From Elephas maximus indicus (taxonomy: Eukaryota > Chordata > Mammalia > Proboscidea > Elephantidae): a stretch of DNA of 64,000 nucleotides. The stretch is taken from assembly GCF_024166365.1 (NCBI RefSeq), contig NC_064841.1, forward strand, positions 28,450,001-28,514,000, written 5' to 3'. Below, one piece after another: positions 46,051-55,970 of the stretch. Under the pieces are notes generated by a model. That model searched no databases. It was not told the origin of the DNA and saw only the letters and a program-made list of their open reading frames with translations. Position numbers and translations under genes: made by a program. How positions within the stretch are numbered: the stretch's first letter is position 1; every line of letters begins with the position of its first letter.

Positions 46051-46681
46051 CAGTTGGCCCTCTGTATCTGTGGGTTTTGCATTCGTGGACTCAACGAACT
46101 GTGGATCGAAAATATTAAAAAAAAAAACAAAAAAAGTTCCAAAAAGGAAAACTTGAATTTGCCACATGCCAAGCACTCTACTTAATCCACATGAATGGAA
46201 TGATGTGTTGGCATACCCTGTTTTAGACTCCCGTCATTTCATAGATCCTCAGTCATAGTGGTTAAGAGTTCACCTGCTAACCGAAAGATCAGCAGTTCAA
46301 ATCCACCAGCCGCTCCTTAGAAACCCTGTCGGCCAGTTCTACTGTCCTATTGGGTCACGATGAGTCAGAAGAGACTCAATGGCACCTAACAACAACAACA
46401 GCAACAGCTTCTCACCAGCACTTGTTTGAGCATTGTTAGCCTTGCGTCTTTTCATTATTTCCTAAACAATATAGTACTGTGTAACAACTATTTACCTAGC
46501 ATTTATGTTGTATTAGGTATTATAAGTAATCTAGAGATGATTTAAAATATATGGCAGGTTGTGCGGAGGTTGTATGCAAATACTACCGCGCCATTTTATG
46601 TGAGGGACTTGAGCATCCAAGAACTTTGGTATCCACAGGGTGTCCTGGAACCTATCCCCCTTGGATATTGAGGGATGACTG
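46051..46681. mobile_element. MER2/Tigger-type DNA transposon inside L1
   Basis: Terminal repeats 'cagttggccctctgtatctg' and, inverted at the right end, 'cagtcatccctcaatatcca'. TA duplicated at 46049-46050 and 46682-46683. Internal 'ctagagatgatttaaaatat' fits MER2. Non-autonomous; carries a SINE. Confidence 0.85.
46249..46407 (+). repeat. AfroSINE inside the MER2-like element
   Basis: 'agtggttaagagttcacctg', 'cagccgctccttagaaaccc' and 'ggcacctaacaacaacaac'. Head slightly degraded. Confidence 0.88.
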
Positions 46682-47474
46682 TATCTACCTTATGACCCAG
46701 CAATTCCACTCCTAGGTATTTACTAAGAGAAAACAAAAATATTTGTGTAATACTGTTTATATCAGGTTTAGTCATAATAGCCAAACCTAAAGACAGCCCA
46801 AGTATCCATCAACAGAAGAATGGCTCCACAACAGTGTTATATCTATTCAATAGAATACCACTCAGCCGTAAAAATAACATACTGCTTGTACATGTAACAA
46901 CGTGGTCAATACTGAAAACATGTTGAGTGAAAGAAGCCATATACCAAAGAGTACATATTATATGCCTCTGTTTATATGAAGTTCTAGAACAAGCAAAACT
47001 AATCTATGTTAAAAAATAATAACAGTGGTTGCCTATGGTGAGTGGGGGTAGGGATTGATAAGGAAGAGCTTGAAAAAACTTTCTGGTGTGATAGAAATAT
47101 TCTATATCTTGATAGAAGTTGGGGTCACACAGATATATGTACTTGTCAAGATTCATCAGATTAAGATTTGTGCATTTCACTGTATGTAAACTATATCTAA
47201 AAATTTTGCAAACAAACATCAAATTCTAGTTAGTGATATGCATGTTGAAGTATTTAGGGGTAAAGTGTACTGAGGTCTACAACTTATTTTGAAATGCAGC
47301 AAAAAAATAAGATGAATGGATAGAGAAACAGATATGTGGTAATGCAAATTAGCAAAATTCTACTGGTAGAATTCAGGTATTGGGGATAGGGTGTTCATTG
47401 TATAATTCTTTTAATTTTTCTGTATGTTTGACAAATTTCATAGCAATACGTTAAGATAAAATAGTTAAATACGT

Positions 47475-47985
47475 ACCTATTCTATAATAAAACAATTCCA
47501 CTTCTAAATATTTATTTACTCAAGAGCATAAAAATATATGGCCACACAGAGACTTCTACAGGAATGTTGATAGCAGGGTTAAGTGTAATACTTCCAAGCT
47601 GGCAACAGCCCAGGTGTCTATCAGTAGAAGACTGGACATGCAAATCATGGTGTGTTCATACACTGGAATGTTACTCAGCAGTAAAAAGAAATGAATCCCT
47701 GATATATGCAACAAGATGGCTAAATCCCAAAAACCTTGTTGAGCAAAAGAAGCCAGAGACAAAATTCAGGAACAGGCAAAAGTTCAGAAAGAGTCAGTCA
47801 GAATAGTGATTGCCTACGAGGGGTGAGAACTGATTGGAGGGGGCCTAAGAGAACTCTCCAGGGTAACGAAATGTTTTATATCTTGATTGGGGTGACAGGT
47901 ACTTAGGTGTAGACATTTATTAAAGCTCATTGAATTGCACATTTAAGATCTGTGCATTTCTGTACATAAATTTTACCGAAGGGGA
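47475..47985 (+). repeat. L1M 3' end
   Basis: 'ggccacacagagacttctac', 'aacagcccaggtgtctatca', 'cattgaattgcacatttaag'. Non-coding. Confidence 0.82.
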
Positions 47986-48057
47986 GGGGGAGGCCAGTAA
48001 AGACAAGTTTCAAGCTGTTCATCGGAATTGTCTTTTCCTCTGTGACTATAGATGAGG

Positions 48058-48230
48058 TGGAAACCCTGGAGGCATGGTGGTTAAGAGTTTGGCTGCTAAC
48101 CAAAAGGTCCACAGTTCAAATCCACCAGGTGCTCCTTGGAAACCCTATGGGGCAGTTCTACTCTGTCCTATAGGGTCGCTATGAGTCGGAATGGACTCAA
48201 TGGCAATGGGTGTGTTTGTTTTTGTTTTTG
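48058..48230 (+). repeat. AfroSINE, young, first of the 'atagatgagg' cluster
   Basis: Full element, 'ggaaaccctggaggcatgg' to a G/T-rich tail. Flanked by 'atagatgagg' at 48048-48057 and 48231-48240. Confidence 0.95.
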
Positions 48231-48240
48231 ATAGATGAGG

Positions 48241-48401
48241 AGAAGCCCTGGTGGTACAGTGGTTAAGACTTAGGCTGCTAACCAAAAGGTCGGCAGTTCA
48301 AATCCAGCAGCTGCTCCTTGGAAACCCCATGGGGCAGTTCTACCTGTCCGATAAGATTGGTATAAGTCGGAATCGACTTGACAGCAACTGGTTTTGGGTT
48401 T
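48241..48401 (+). repeat. AfroSINE, young, second of the cluster
   Basis: 'agaagccctggtggtacagt' to 'gacagcaactggttttgggt'. Flanked by 'atagatgagg' at 48231-48240 and 48402-48411. Confidence 0.95.
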
Positions 48402-48411
48402 ATAGATGAGG

Positions 48412-48542
48412 TAGAAGGCGATCTGCTTGAGAAAATGAGCCAGTGAAAACTCTACCCTGATCCACAGCCAGGCAGTGTTTCAGTCTGTTGTGTGTGGGGT
48501 TGCCATGAGTTAGGGGCCGACACAACGGCAGCCAACAACAGC
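48412..48542 (+). repeat. 5'-truncated older AfroSINE, third of the cluster
   Basis: 'gatctgcttgagaaaatgag' to 'cggcagccaacaacag'. Flanked by 'atagatgagg' at 48402-48411 and 48543-48552. Confidence 0.88.
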
Positions 48543-48551
48543 ATAGATGAG

Positions 48552-48973
48552 GCATTGGTGGTTCAGTGGTAGAATTCTCGCCTTCTGTGGGGTGGGCTCT
48601 GCTTCAATTCGTGGCCAGTGCACCTTATGTGCAGCCACTGTCTGTCTTTCGGTGGAGGCTTTCATGTTGCTATGATGCTAAACAGATCTTAGTGGAGCTT
48701 TCAGACTAAGATGGACTAGGAAGAAAGGCCTGGCAATCTACTTCTGAAAATCAGCCAGTGAAAACTCTGTGGGTCACAGGGTTCAGTCTGCAACTGACCA
48801 TGGGAATGGCACAGGACCGGGCAGTGTTTAGTTCAGTTGTGCATGAAGTCACTATGAGTTGGGGTCGCTCAACAGCAACTAACAGTAACAACCAAACCAA
48901 ACTTGTTGGGGTCACTATGAGTTGGGGTCAACTTGACAGCAGTTAACAGTAACAACCAAACCAAACCTGTTGC
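48552..48973 (+). repeat. tRNA-Gly-headed SINE with AfroSINE/RTE-type tail
   Basis: The head 48552-48621 reads 'gcattggtggttcagtggta' with acceptor ends GCATTGG / CCAGTGC, like tRNA-Gly. The B-box region is degraded ('gcttcaattc') and the anticodon position reads TCT, so it is not a working tRNA. The body 'gaaaggcctggcaatctact' and tail 'ggcacaggaccgggcagtgt' match older AfroSINEs and the RTE end. The tail is duplicated in tandem (48848-48910, 48911-48973). Confidence 0.8.
48848..48973 (+). repeat. 63-bp tandem duplication of the SINE tail
   Basis: Two copies starting 'gtcactatgagttggggtc' at 48848 and 48911, period 63, diverged mainly around 'gctcaacagcaac' versus 'aacttgacagcag'. Confidence 0.9.
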
Positions 48974-49106
48974 TGTCAGGTCAATTCCGACTCATAGCAA
49001 CCCTATAGGACAGAGTAGAACTGCCCCCAAAGAGTGGCTGCTGGATTCTAACTGCCAACCTTTTGGTTAGCAGCCGAGGTCTTAACCACTGTGCCATCAG
49101 GGCTTC
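48974..49106 (-). repeat. AfroSINE, short subfamily
   Basis: 'gtcaggtcaattccgactca' tail, 'gacagagtagaactgccccc' core and 'gtgccatcagggcttc' head. Its extreme tail merges with the tandem repeat to its left. Confidence 0.9.
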
Positions 49107-49825
49107 TATAATAACCAGATGATAATTTAGAGACAGTAGAGAACCGTGAACTGGAAGAGGCAAAGACAATAGATTTCATGTCTTGAATCCAACTCTAATT
49201 AGCAGGATAGGTCTATTCTTCGAAATGGCCTGAGATAGCCTCCCTCCTTCCACCACCCCTGAGAATCACTGTTAATATTTCAAGATATTAGAAGATGGGA
49301 GACAACAGTAAACCCTTAGCCAGTTTGTGGGCAATAGAGCTCAGCCTCACTTAAATTGATGACAGCCACCTTGGTGCATTTTCCCTCGTTTTAGGAAAGA
49401 AATGTACAGATCGAGTTCCAGTAAAGAAACTAGATGTCAAAATTGATGGATTGAAATCACTGCCCTTTACTCATAGGGAAGCCCCCCAGGCCCTCTCTTG
49501 GAGTCTATTTTGTACACAAGGCAAAGAAGTTGGACTAGCTGCTGTTTCCTAGCCCTCGGCAGGTTAAAAATTTAGGAGCAGCAAATTAGAAACGGGAGGA
49601 GGCAGGGAAATAGCCAGAGGCTGTCAATCAGACAGCAAGTGACAGCTCACAGTGGGCAGAAAGGATGAAACGCAGAGATATATAAAAAGCCAACCTGAAT
49701 ACTCAAGAACACACCAGTGAGCATGGAGACTCCCACAGCTGAGTTTATTTAAATAGCTCCTTGGTGTACCTCGGTGTCTAATAGACCAGTCCAATACTTC
49801 ATGTCTTAAAAACAACCTGGGATCT
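49107..49825. other. Unique sequence, no gene seen
   Basis: No recognised repeat or exon. Confidence 0.45.
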
Positions 49826-50163
49826 TTTTTCTTTTTTTGTGGTAAATATATAGATAACAAAACATTTGCCATTCCAACAATCTTTACATGTACAGTTCAG
49901 TGACATTGAATATATTCATCATGTTGTCAGCCATCACCATTAACTGTTCCCGAATTTTTCCATCACCCTTAAAAGATGGTAAATGTCCCCCTAAGTTTTG
50001 TGTCTTCCTTTTCTCCTCCTCCTGCCTGCCCCTGGTAACTACTAATAAACTTGGGTCTCTGTATACTTGCCTATTCTAGATATTCCATTTAAGTGGGAAC
50101 TTATAATATTTTTCTTTTTGTGACTGACTTATTTCACTCAGCATAATGTTTTCAAGGTTTGTC
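49826..50163 (-). repeat. L1M 3' end
   Basis: 'acaaaacatttgccattcca', 'ttgtcagccatcaccattaa', 'tgactgacttatttcactca'. Confidence 0.82.
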
Positions 50164-50500
50164 ATGTTGAAGAACCTGGAATTGAATGACATCTGTTATA
50201 CTCTGTCTAAGAAGTCAGGGAATTCAAATATTTTTTCAATATTTTAATGAAATATGATTAGAGTAATATTTAAATTGCTTTATTAGAGGGATACAATTAT
50301 GTAAAACATGTTGAATAATATATATATATTTTTTACTTTTTAAGTTTCTAGTGAAGCTTGAATCATTACAATTATACATTATTAAATGATATTTTCTTGG
50401 GAAAAAAAAAAGGTAACATCCACCTTTGTTAACAAAACTGTTGTATTCAGCTTTTTATGTTCCCAAAGTCTGTGAAATACTATCCCTATTGTTCTAATAG

Positions 50501-50699
50501 CCAGTTGCTGCCGAGTTAATTCTAAATCATGGGGACCCCATGTGTGTCAAAGTAGAACTGTGCTCCATAGGGTTTTCAATGGCTGATTTTTTGGAAGTAA
50601 ATCACCAGGCCTTTCCTTCCAGGTGCCTCTGGTGGACTCAAACCACCAACCTTTCAATTAGCAGCTAATCGAGTTAATTATCTGTGCCACCCGGGGATT
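50501..50699 (-). repeat. AfroSINE, older subfamily
   Basis: 'gtagaactgtgctccatagg', 'gaagtaaatcaccaggcc' and 'tgtgccacccggggattcc'. Flanked by 'tattgttctaatag' (50487-50500) and 'cactgttctagtaa' (50701-50714). Confidence 0.9.
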
Positions 50700-50714
50700 C
50701 CACTGTTCTAGTAA

Positions 50715-50758
50715 CTAAAAAAAAAAAAAAAAAAGCCATCGCAGTTCCATCGACTCTG
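50715..50758 (-). repeat. AfroSINE tail remnant with A-run
   Basis: A ~19-nt A-run then 'gccatcgcagttccatcgac'. Followed by a third target copy 'ccactgttctagta' at 50761-50774. Confidence 0.6.
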
Positions 50759-50774
50759 ACCCACTGTTCTAGTA

Positions 50775-51344
50775 GGGCTTTCCATATTAAGACATGTCGT
50801 GGATTCCTTTCTTCTGAATGACAGTCATTTTGTCAGATCAGACCTTGATAATTTTAGCAGGTTTGTGAAAATGAGAGCCCATTTTGTTAATATAAGTCCA
50901 GTGGTGTGATGGAGCTGACTCCTGCCAACTCTCCAGAGCAGTCTGTAACCTCTCATCCCAATTGTGAGTTCAGTGATTTCCTGTTTTTGGCTTGCAAATG
51001 GCCATGATGAGAGTATTTATACCATGAAATCAACAAACACTATAATCAAGGCTCTTTTCAGAGAGCTGGTTGTTAAACGTTGACCAGCACACCACTGGTT
51101 GCATCAGATTCTTCAGACCCATTGAATGGCCATAGATTTAATTACTACCACCTGTGGCTCCTGCCTTCCTAAGAAACGTAGATTGTTACAGCTGAGCAGT
51201 CCACAGCACAATTGGCAAGGTCAGACAACTTGTTTTGCTACTTTTTAAATTGGTTTCCAGATAACCTGATTCAATTATTTAATTATTCAAGCAATGGTGA
51301 CAAACTGGATGGGAAAAATGCTGAGTTAAAAGGCAAATGAAGTT
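50775..51344. other. Unique sequence, no gene seen
   Basis: No recognised repeat or exon. Confidence 0.45.
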
Positions 51345-51358
51345 TATAGGTTCAGTAC

Positions 51359-51518
51359 CCCAGCCCCCAGTGCCGTCGAGTCGATTCCAACTCATAGTGA
51401 CCCTATAGGACAGAGTAGAACTGCCCCATAGAGTTTCCAAGGAGCACCTGGTGGATTCGAACTGCCAACCCTTTGGTTCGCAGCTGTAGCACTTAACCAC
51501 TACGCCACTAGGGTTTCC
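51359..51518 (-). repeat. AfroSINE, young short subfamily with 14-bp target duplication
   Basis: 'gtgccgtcgagtcgattcca' tail to 'acgccactagggtttcc' head. 14-bp target copies at 51345-51358 and 51519-51532 with one mismatch. Confidence 0.95.
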
Positions 51519-51532
51519 TATAAGTTCAGTAC

Positions 51533-52727
51533 TGTTATATAATTCTAATAATACTCATTCTCAAGGATCATATGTTTTTGTTAGATCGTTTTAGGGTATT
51601 GGAACAAATAGACAAGTTACCCTAGCAAACACTGTGCTGCAGCCTTTATATTTAGAACACATGGATTGTAAGCTTACACAGAGATAGTTGTTGTATCAGG
51701 GAAGGCATAAGCCCTTTCATTATCTGGATATTTGATGCTCTTGAGATTGGCAAATTCACTTAAGCCAGTCATTCTACCAGTGAGTAATATTTGTGATTTT
51801 AGGGGACTCTTAAATTTCATTGCTTATGTAAATCCAACCTGGTGAGATTTATAATCTATTTGGGATTTGAGTTTTAACATGTGTTGGCCTGTAGGCACCT
51901 ATGTACCTTGACCAAGTTTTCTGCTTTGGGGTAACCATGAACTCTTGAATGGGGTCAGAGCTGTCATTATAAGGGAAAAAAATGTTAATTCTTTTTTCCT
52001 CTTAAAAGTGGGAGAGGGCTAGTTATATACTTTTAAAGAGATGGACCATCTCTTCACCCCAGTCTCATATTTGATCCTGATGCTCAATAGGAAATTTAGG
52101 ATGAAAAATATCTATATATCTAATAGATTCTACTACTGAATGTGATCAGTTAGTGAAATTCTCTGAATAATTCCAGCCAAAAACTTGAATTGACAAATGT
52201 GTATTGAATGCCTATTTGAGTGCAAGCACTCTGCTGGTCACTCCAGCAATGTAAAAGGAGGATCAAGATATGGTTCCTGCATTCAAGGAATTTGATAAAT
52301 AGTGAAGGATAAGAATTAACCATGTTGTAATCAATTGCTAATTCAAAAAACATTTAAAAGAATACAATGAAATATTCAACTCCGAAGATATAAGCAGACA
52401 ACCTACTTGATGATCAGAAAGTATTTGAGAAGGCACTGGAGTATTAACCCTTTGAGGGCAGGACCTTGTCTATTTAGTTCTCAGCTGTGCCCAAGGAATG
52501 CTTATCAAGTGTGTTTGCTGAGTGAATCTGGTTCCTTAGAGTCATTTTCACAAACGTCTATGATCACTGAGTCCAAAAATCATGATTAAAGATCCCTGGA
52601 TGGTTTAGTGTCAAATAAACTAGCTTGTCTTGTGGTCTGGGTGGGTGTCTTGTAGTGGCACATGCTGCCATCTTTCTAAAGTATCATTTTAAAAAAAACA
52701 TTTAGTTCATCTTCTATTTTAGTAATT
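51533..52727. other. Mostly unique sequence, no gene seen
   Basis: 52190-52300 and 52440-52550 ('accctttgagggcaggacct') resemble ancient MIR/L2 tails. No exon recognised. Confidence 0.45.
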
Positions 52728-52863
52728 CCTTTGCCATCGAGTCAATTCCAACTCATAGCGACCCTACAGGACAAAGTAGAACTGCCCCATAGGCTTTCCA
52801 AGGAGTGGCTGGCAGATTCAAACTGCCAACTTTTTTGGTTAGCAGCCGAGCTCTTAACCACCA
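52728..52863 (-). repeat. AfroSINE with head truncated
   Basis: 'gccatcgagtcaattccaac', 'aaagtagaactgccccatag', 'ggttagcagccgagctctta'; stops at 'aaccaccag'. Confidence 0.9.
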
Positions 52864-53204
52864 GTTATATTTCATCTGAAGAGAAATCCAGTCAAAATGA
52901 TGTGGCATAATATGCAAAATAATAATTCTACTTAAAATATAAGGTGCTAATTCCATTTTTTAATATTACTTTATGCTTTCCTGGTATTAGTAAAAGTTGA
53001 AATACACCTAGGAAAAGGGAAATCTGAATTTCATGTATGTGTTTTCATAATTTGGCAAACCTCCTAAACTGGAATTTTATCAGAGAAAAAGAGAAAACAG
53101 GAAAAAATTGAAGCAAAAAAAAAAAGGCGTATCGAAATCAAGAAAAAATTGGGCGAATCCCAAAAAATGCTATTTGTAAGTTTGCCAAAGTGTTTTTTTC
53201 CTCA

Positions 53205-53575
53205 GTTCATTTTTTTTCCTAAATTTTATTTATTTTGTTGTTAAGCATATACACAGCAAAAGGTACACCAATTCAGCAGTTTCTACATGTGCCATGTAAG
53301 TGACATTGATTACATACTTCCAGTTGTCCAACCATTCTCACCCTCCTTTTCTGAGTTGTTCCTCCCCCATTAACATAAACTCACTGCCCCCTAAGGTTCC
53401 TATCTAATCTTTTGAGTTGCTGTTGTCAGTTTGATCCCATACAGATAGTTCTTAGAAGAGTATAATGTTCAAGGCATAAGCTAAACTGTTGTTTGGTTTT
53501 AAGATGACTTCAGGGGATATTTTTGGTTTAAGGTTTAAAGATTATCTCAGGGCAATAGGCCAAAGCATTTTTAAA
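53205..53575 (-). repeat. Probable L1 3' end of another subfamily
   Basis: 'gttgttaagcatatacacag', 'catgtaagtgacattgatta', 'cagttgtccaaccattctca'. L1-like style, family not certain. Confidence 0.5.
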
Positions 53576-53787
53576 ATAAGTCTTGTGAGATTTTGTTCCC
53601 CCTTCAATTTGATTTACTTAACTCCAGCCCAACAAATGTCGCTGAGAACACAGGCAATAAATCTTTGAAGCTACAGTTGACCAGAAGACAACAACAACAA
53701 AAAAGTGCATTCCACTCTCAAAGCTTCTTTGCTGCCCACTGCCCACCCCCAACAGAAATCCTTGGCACCCCCTCATGGCACAACAAA

Positions 53788-53995
53788 ACAGTAGATTACT
53801 TAGAATCAGGCTACCTGGGTCAGAGTTTTGTTTACAGTAGAGTGAAAAAGTCACGGCACTGGGCCTCGGTTTCCTCTTTTGTAAAATAGAGGTGAAAATT
53901 CCTCACCTTCCTGATTCTCACAGGCTTTCAGGAGGCTCAAATGGCAAATGAATGAGAAAAGGAAACAGTTAAATCCTATGCAAATGTGGTCACTG
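53788..53995 (+). repeat. MIR SINE
   Basis: 'gaatcaggctacctgggtca', 'ctgggcctcggtttcctctt', 'atagaggtgaaaattcctca'. Confidence 0.8.
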
Positions 53996-54418
53996 TTCAG
54001 CTCAGGTTATCTATTCTCAAGTACATTAAGGAAAGCTTAGATTTATGAAACCATGTCATTGTAGGTCTTTTTCCCTCAGCTATACTGGGAAGTTCCAAAA
54101 TTTCCCATGTTTCATCCATCAATTGCATCACTTCATTATTGAAAAGGTTGAGTGGGTTAGTGGTTAGGTTATGGGACTAGGCATAATACTTCCTGTATTC
54201 TTATCTGACTTGGCCATTGTTTTGTTATTGCCTCAGGGAAAATCTTAATGCCTTAATTTGCTGTAAAAACAAATACACATCAGGGATATTTACTTTAAAA
54301 AAGGGTCAAGAGACTTTGAATGGATTCATATGAAAAGGATTTCTAAGTGAATTTTGTTCTTTGGAGACAAATTTATTTCTAAAGTGATTATATATCATTA
54401 GGACTAACTTAAACTGAG
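53996..54418. other. Unique sequence, no gene seen
   Basis: No recognised repeat or exon. Confidence 0.45.
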
Positions 54419-54438
54419 CAGCCCTGATGGCACAATGG

Positions 54439-54608
54439 GGCCCTGGTGGCACAGTGGTTAAGAGCTTGGCTGCTAACCAAAAGGTCAGCAGTGAGAATCT
54501 ACCAGCTGCTCCTTGGAAACCCTATGGGGCAGTTCTACTCTGTCCTATAGAGTCTCTATGAGTTAGAATTGACTCACTAGCAATGGGGTTTGATTGCAAC
54601 AGGTTTGG
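54439..54608 (+). repeat. Young AfroSINE inside an older AfroSINE
   Basis: 'ggccctggtggcacagtgg' to 'aatggggtttgattgcaaca'. Flanked by 'tggcacaatgg' (54428-54438) / 'tggagcaatgg' (54609-54619). Confidence 0.9.
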
Positions 54609-54768
54609 TGGAGCAATGGTTAAGTGCTCAGCTGCTAACTGAAAGGTCGGTGGTTTGAACCCACTAGTGGCTCCTAGGGGAGAAAAGACCCGGTGATCTG
54701 CTTCCACAAAACTTATAGCCTTGGAAACCCAGTGGGGCAGTTATACTCTGTTATATAGGGTTGCTGGA

Positions 54769-55586
54769 CTATATGAAAAAGAACTGGGCATCAGGATTGG
54801 ACAAGACTCATCAACAACTTGCAATAATGCACGCGACACAACCTTGCTTGCTGAATGCGAAGAGGACTTGAAGCACTTACTGATGAAGATCAAAGACTAC
54901 AGCCTTCAGTATGTATTACACCTGAACATAAAGAATACAAAAATACTCAAAACTGGACCAATAAGCAACATAATGATCAATGAAAAAAATGTTGAAGTTG
55001 ACAACGATTTCATTTTACTTGGATCCATAAACAATGCCCATGGAAGCAGCAGTCAAGAAATCAAAAGATTCATTGCATTGGGCAAATGTGCTGCAGAAGA
55101 CCTCTTTAAAGTGTTAAAAAGCAAAGATGTCACTTTGAGGACTAAGGTGTGCCTGAACCGAGCCATATTTTCAATTGTCTCACATGCATGCAAAAGCTGA
55201 ACAATGAATAAGGAAGACAAAGAAGAATTGATGCTTTTAAATTATGGTCTTGGTGAAGAATATTGTATATACCATGGACTGCCAGAAGAATGAGCAAATC
55301 TGTCCTGGAAGAAGTACAGCCAGGTGTTCCAAGTACTCTGGACATGTTATCAGGAGGGACAGGCCCTGGAGAAGGACATCATGCTTGGTAAAGTAGAGGG
55401 TGAGTGAAAAAGAGGAAGACCCTCAACTAGCTGGATTGACATAGTGGCAACAACAATAGGCTTAAAAATAGCAACAATTATGAGGATGGCGCAGAATTGG
55501 GCAGTATTTAGTTCTGTTGTATATAGGGTCACTATGAGTTTAACTGACTTGAGGGCACCTAAGAACAACAATGACAACAAAAACAA
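54769..55586 (+). repeat. BovB-like RTE LINE, 3' part with reverse-transcriptase remnant
   Basis: In-frame from 54770 to the stop near 55200, the product has BovB-type RT C-terminal landmarks: 'DTTLLAECEEDLKHLLMKIK', 'LNIKNTKILKTGPI', 'DNDFILLGS', 'EIKRFIALGKCAAEDL', 'KSKDVTLRTKVCLNRAI'. The catalytic YADD preceding 'TTL' reads NARD, so activity is lost. Beyond the stop, homology continues as DNA ('ccagaagaatgagcaaatct', 'ggagaaggacatcatgcttg') to the end 'gagggcacctaagaacaaca', shared with AfroSINE tails. 5'-truncated. Confidence 0.88.
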
Positions 55587-55763
55587 GTTGTAATCAACTT
55601 GACAGGATACAACAACTTTAATAGAGATTTTACTTTGAGCCTGGTACTCAATATTCTCATTCAATCTTTACAACAAGCTGTAGCATATATAACATTATGG
55701 CCATTTTTATAGAGAAGGAAGTTCACCCTCAGTAATTTACCCAAATATTGCCAGCTATAGGAG

Positions 55764-55970
55764 GTAAAACCCAACCCATTGCTGTCAAGTTGATTCCTAG
55801 TCACAGCAACTCTCTAGGACAGAATAGAACTGCCCCATAGTGTTTCCTAGGCTGTAATCTTTACGGGAGCAGACTGCCACATCATTCATCCACAGGGCGG
55901 ATGCGAGGTTCGAATCAGCAACCTTTCAGTTAGCAGCTGAGCACTTTAACCACCGTGCCATCAGGGCTCC
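55764..55970 (-). repeat. AfroSINE, long subfamily
   Basis: 'aacccattgctgtcaagttg' tail, 'gaatagaactgccccatagt' core, 'ctgtaatctttacgggagca' block and 'gtgccatcagggctcc' head. Confidence 0.92.

Larger units (their letters stand above)
45255..47215 (+). repeat. L1M LINE: ORF2 end and 3' UTR with nested insertions
   Basis: L1 order kept across insertions: 'gggagaaaatatttaaatgt' (ORF2 end), 'actgagataccatttcatgc', 'gacccagcaattccactcct', 'tgcatttcactgtatgtaaa'. Hosts a SINE and a MER2-like transposon. Confidence 0.85.
54419..55616 (+). repeat. Older AfroSINE split by a young SINE and an RTE copy
   Basis: Three pieces of one element: head 54419-54438 ('cagccctgatggcacaatgg'), body 54620-54768 ('ttaagtgctcagctgctaac', 'gacccggtgatctgcttcca', ending 'tatagggttgct'), and tail 55587-55616 ('gttgtaatcaacttgacagg'). 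Confidence 0.75.

Noticed and set aside
48552-48621. Functional tRNA-Gly gene
   Set aside because: B-box and T-arm are degraded, the anticodon position is not GCC, and the sequence runs straight into a SINE body.
54721-55200. Apparent 159-residue gene start within the SINE
   Set aside because: The first residues come from AfroSINE sequence; the rest is the truncated RTE reverse transcriptase with a damaged catalytic motif.
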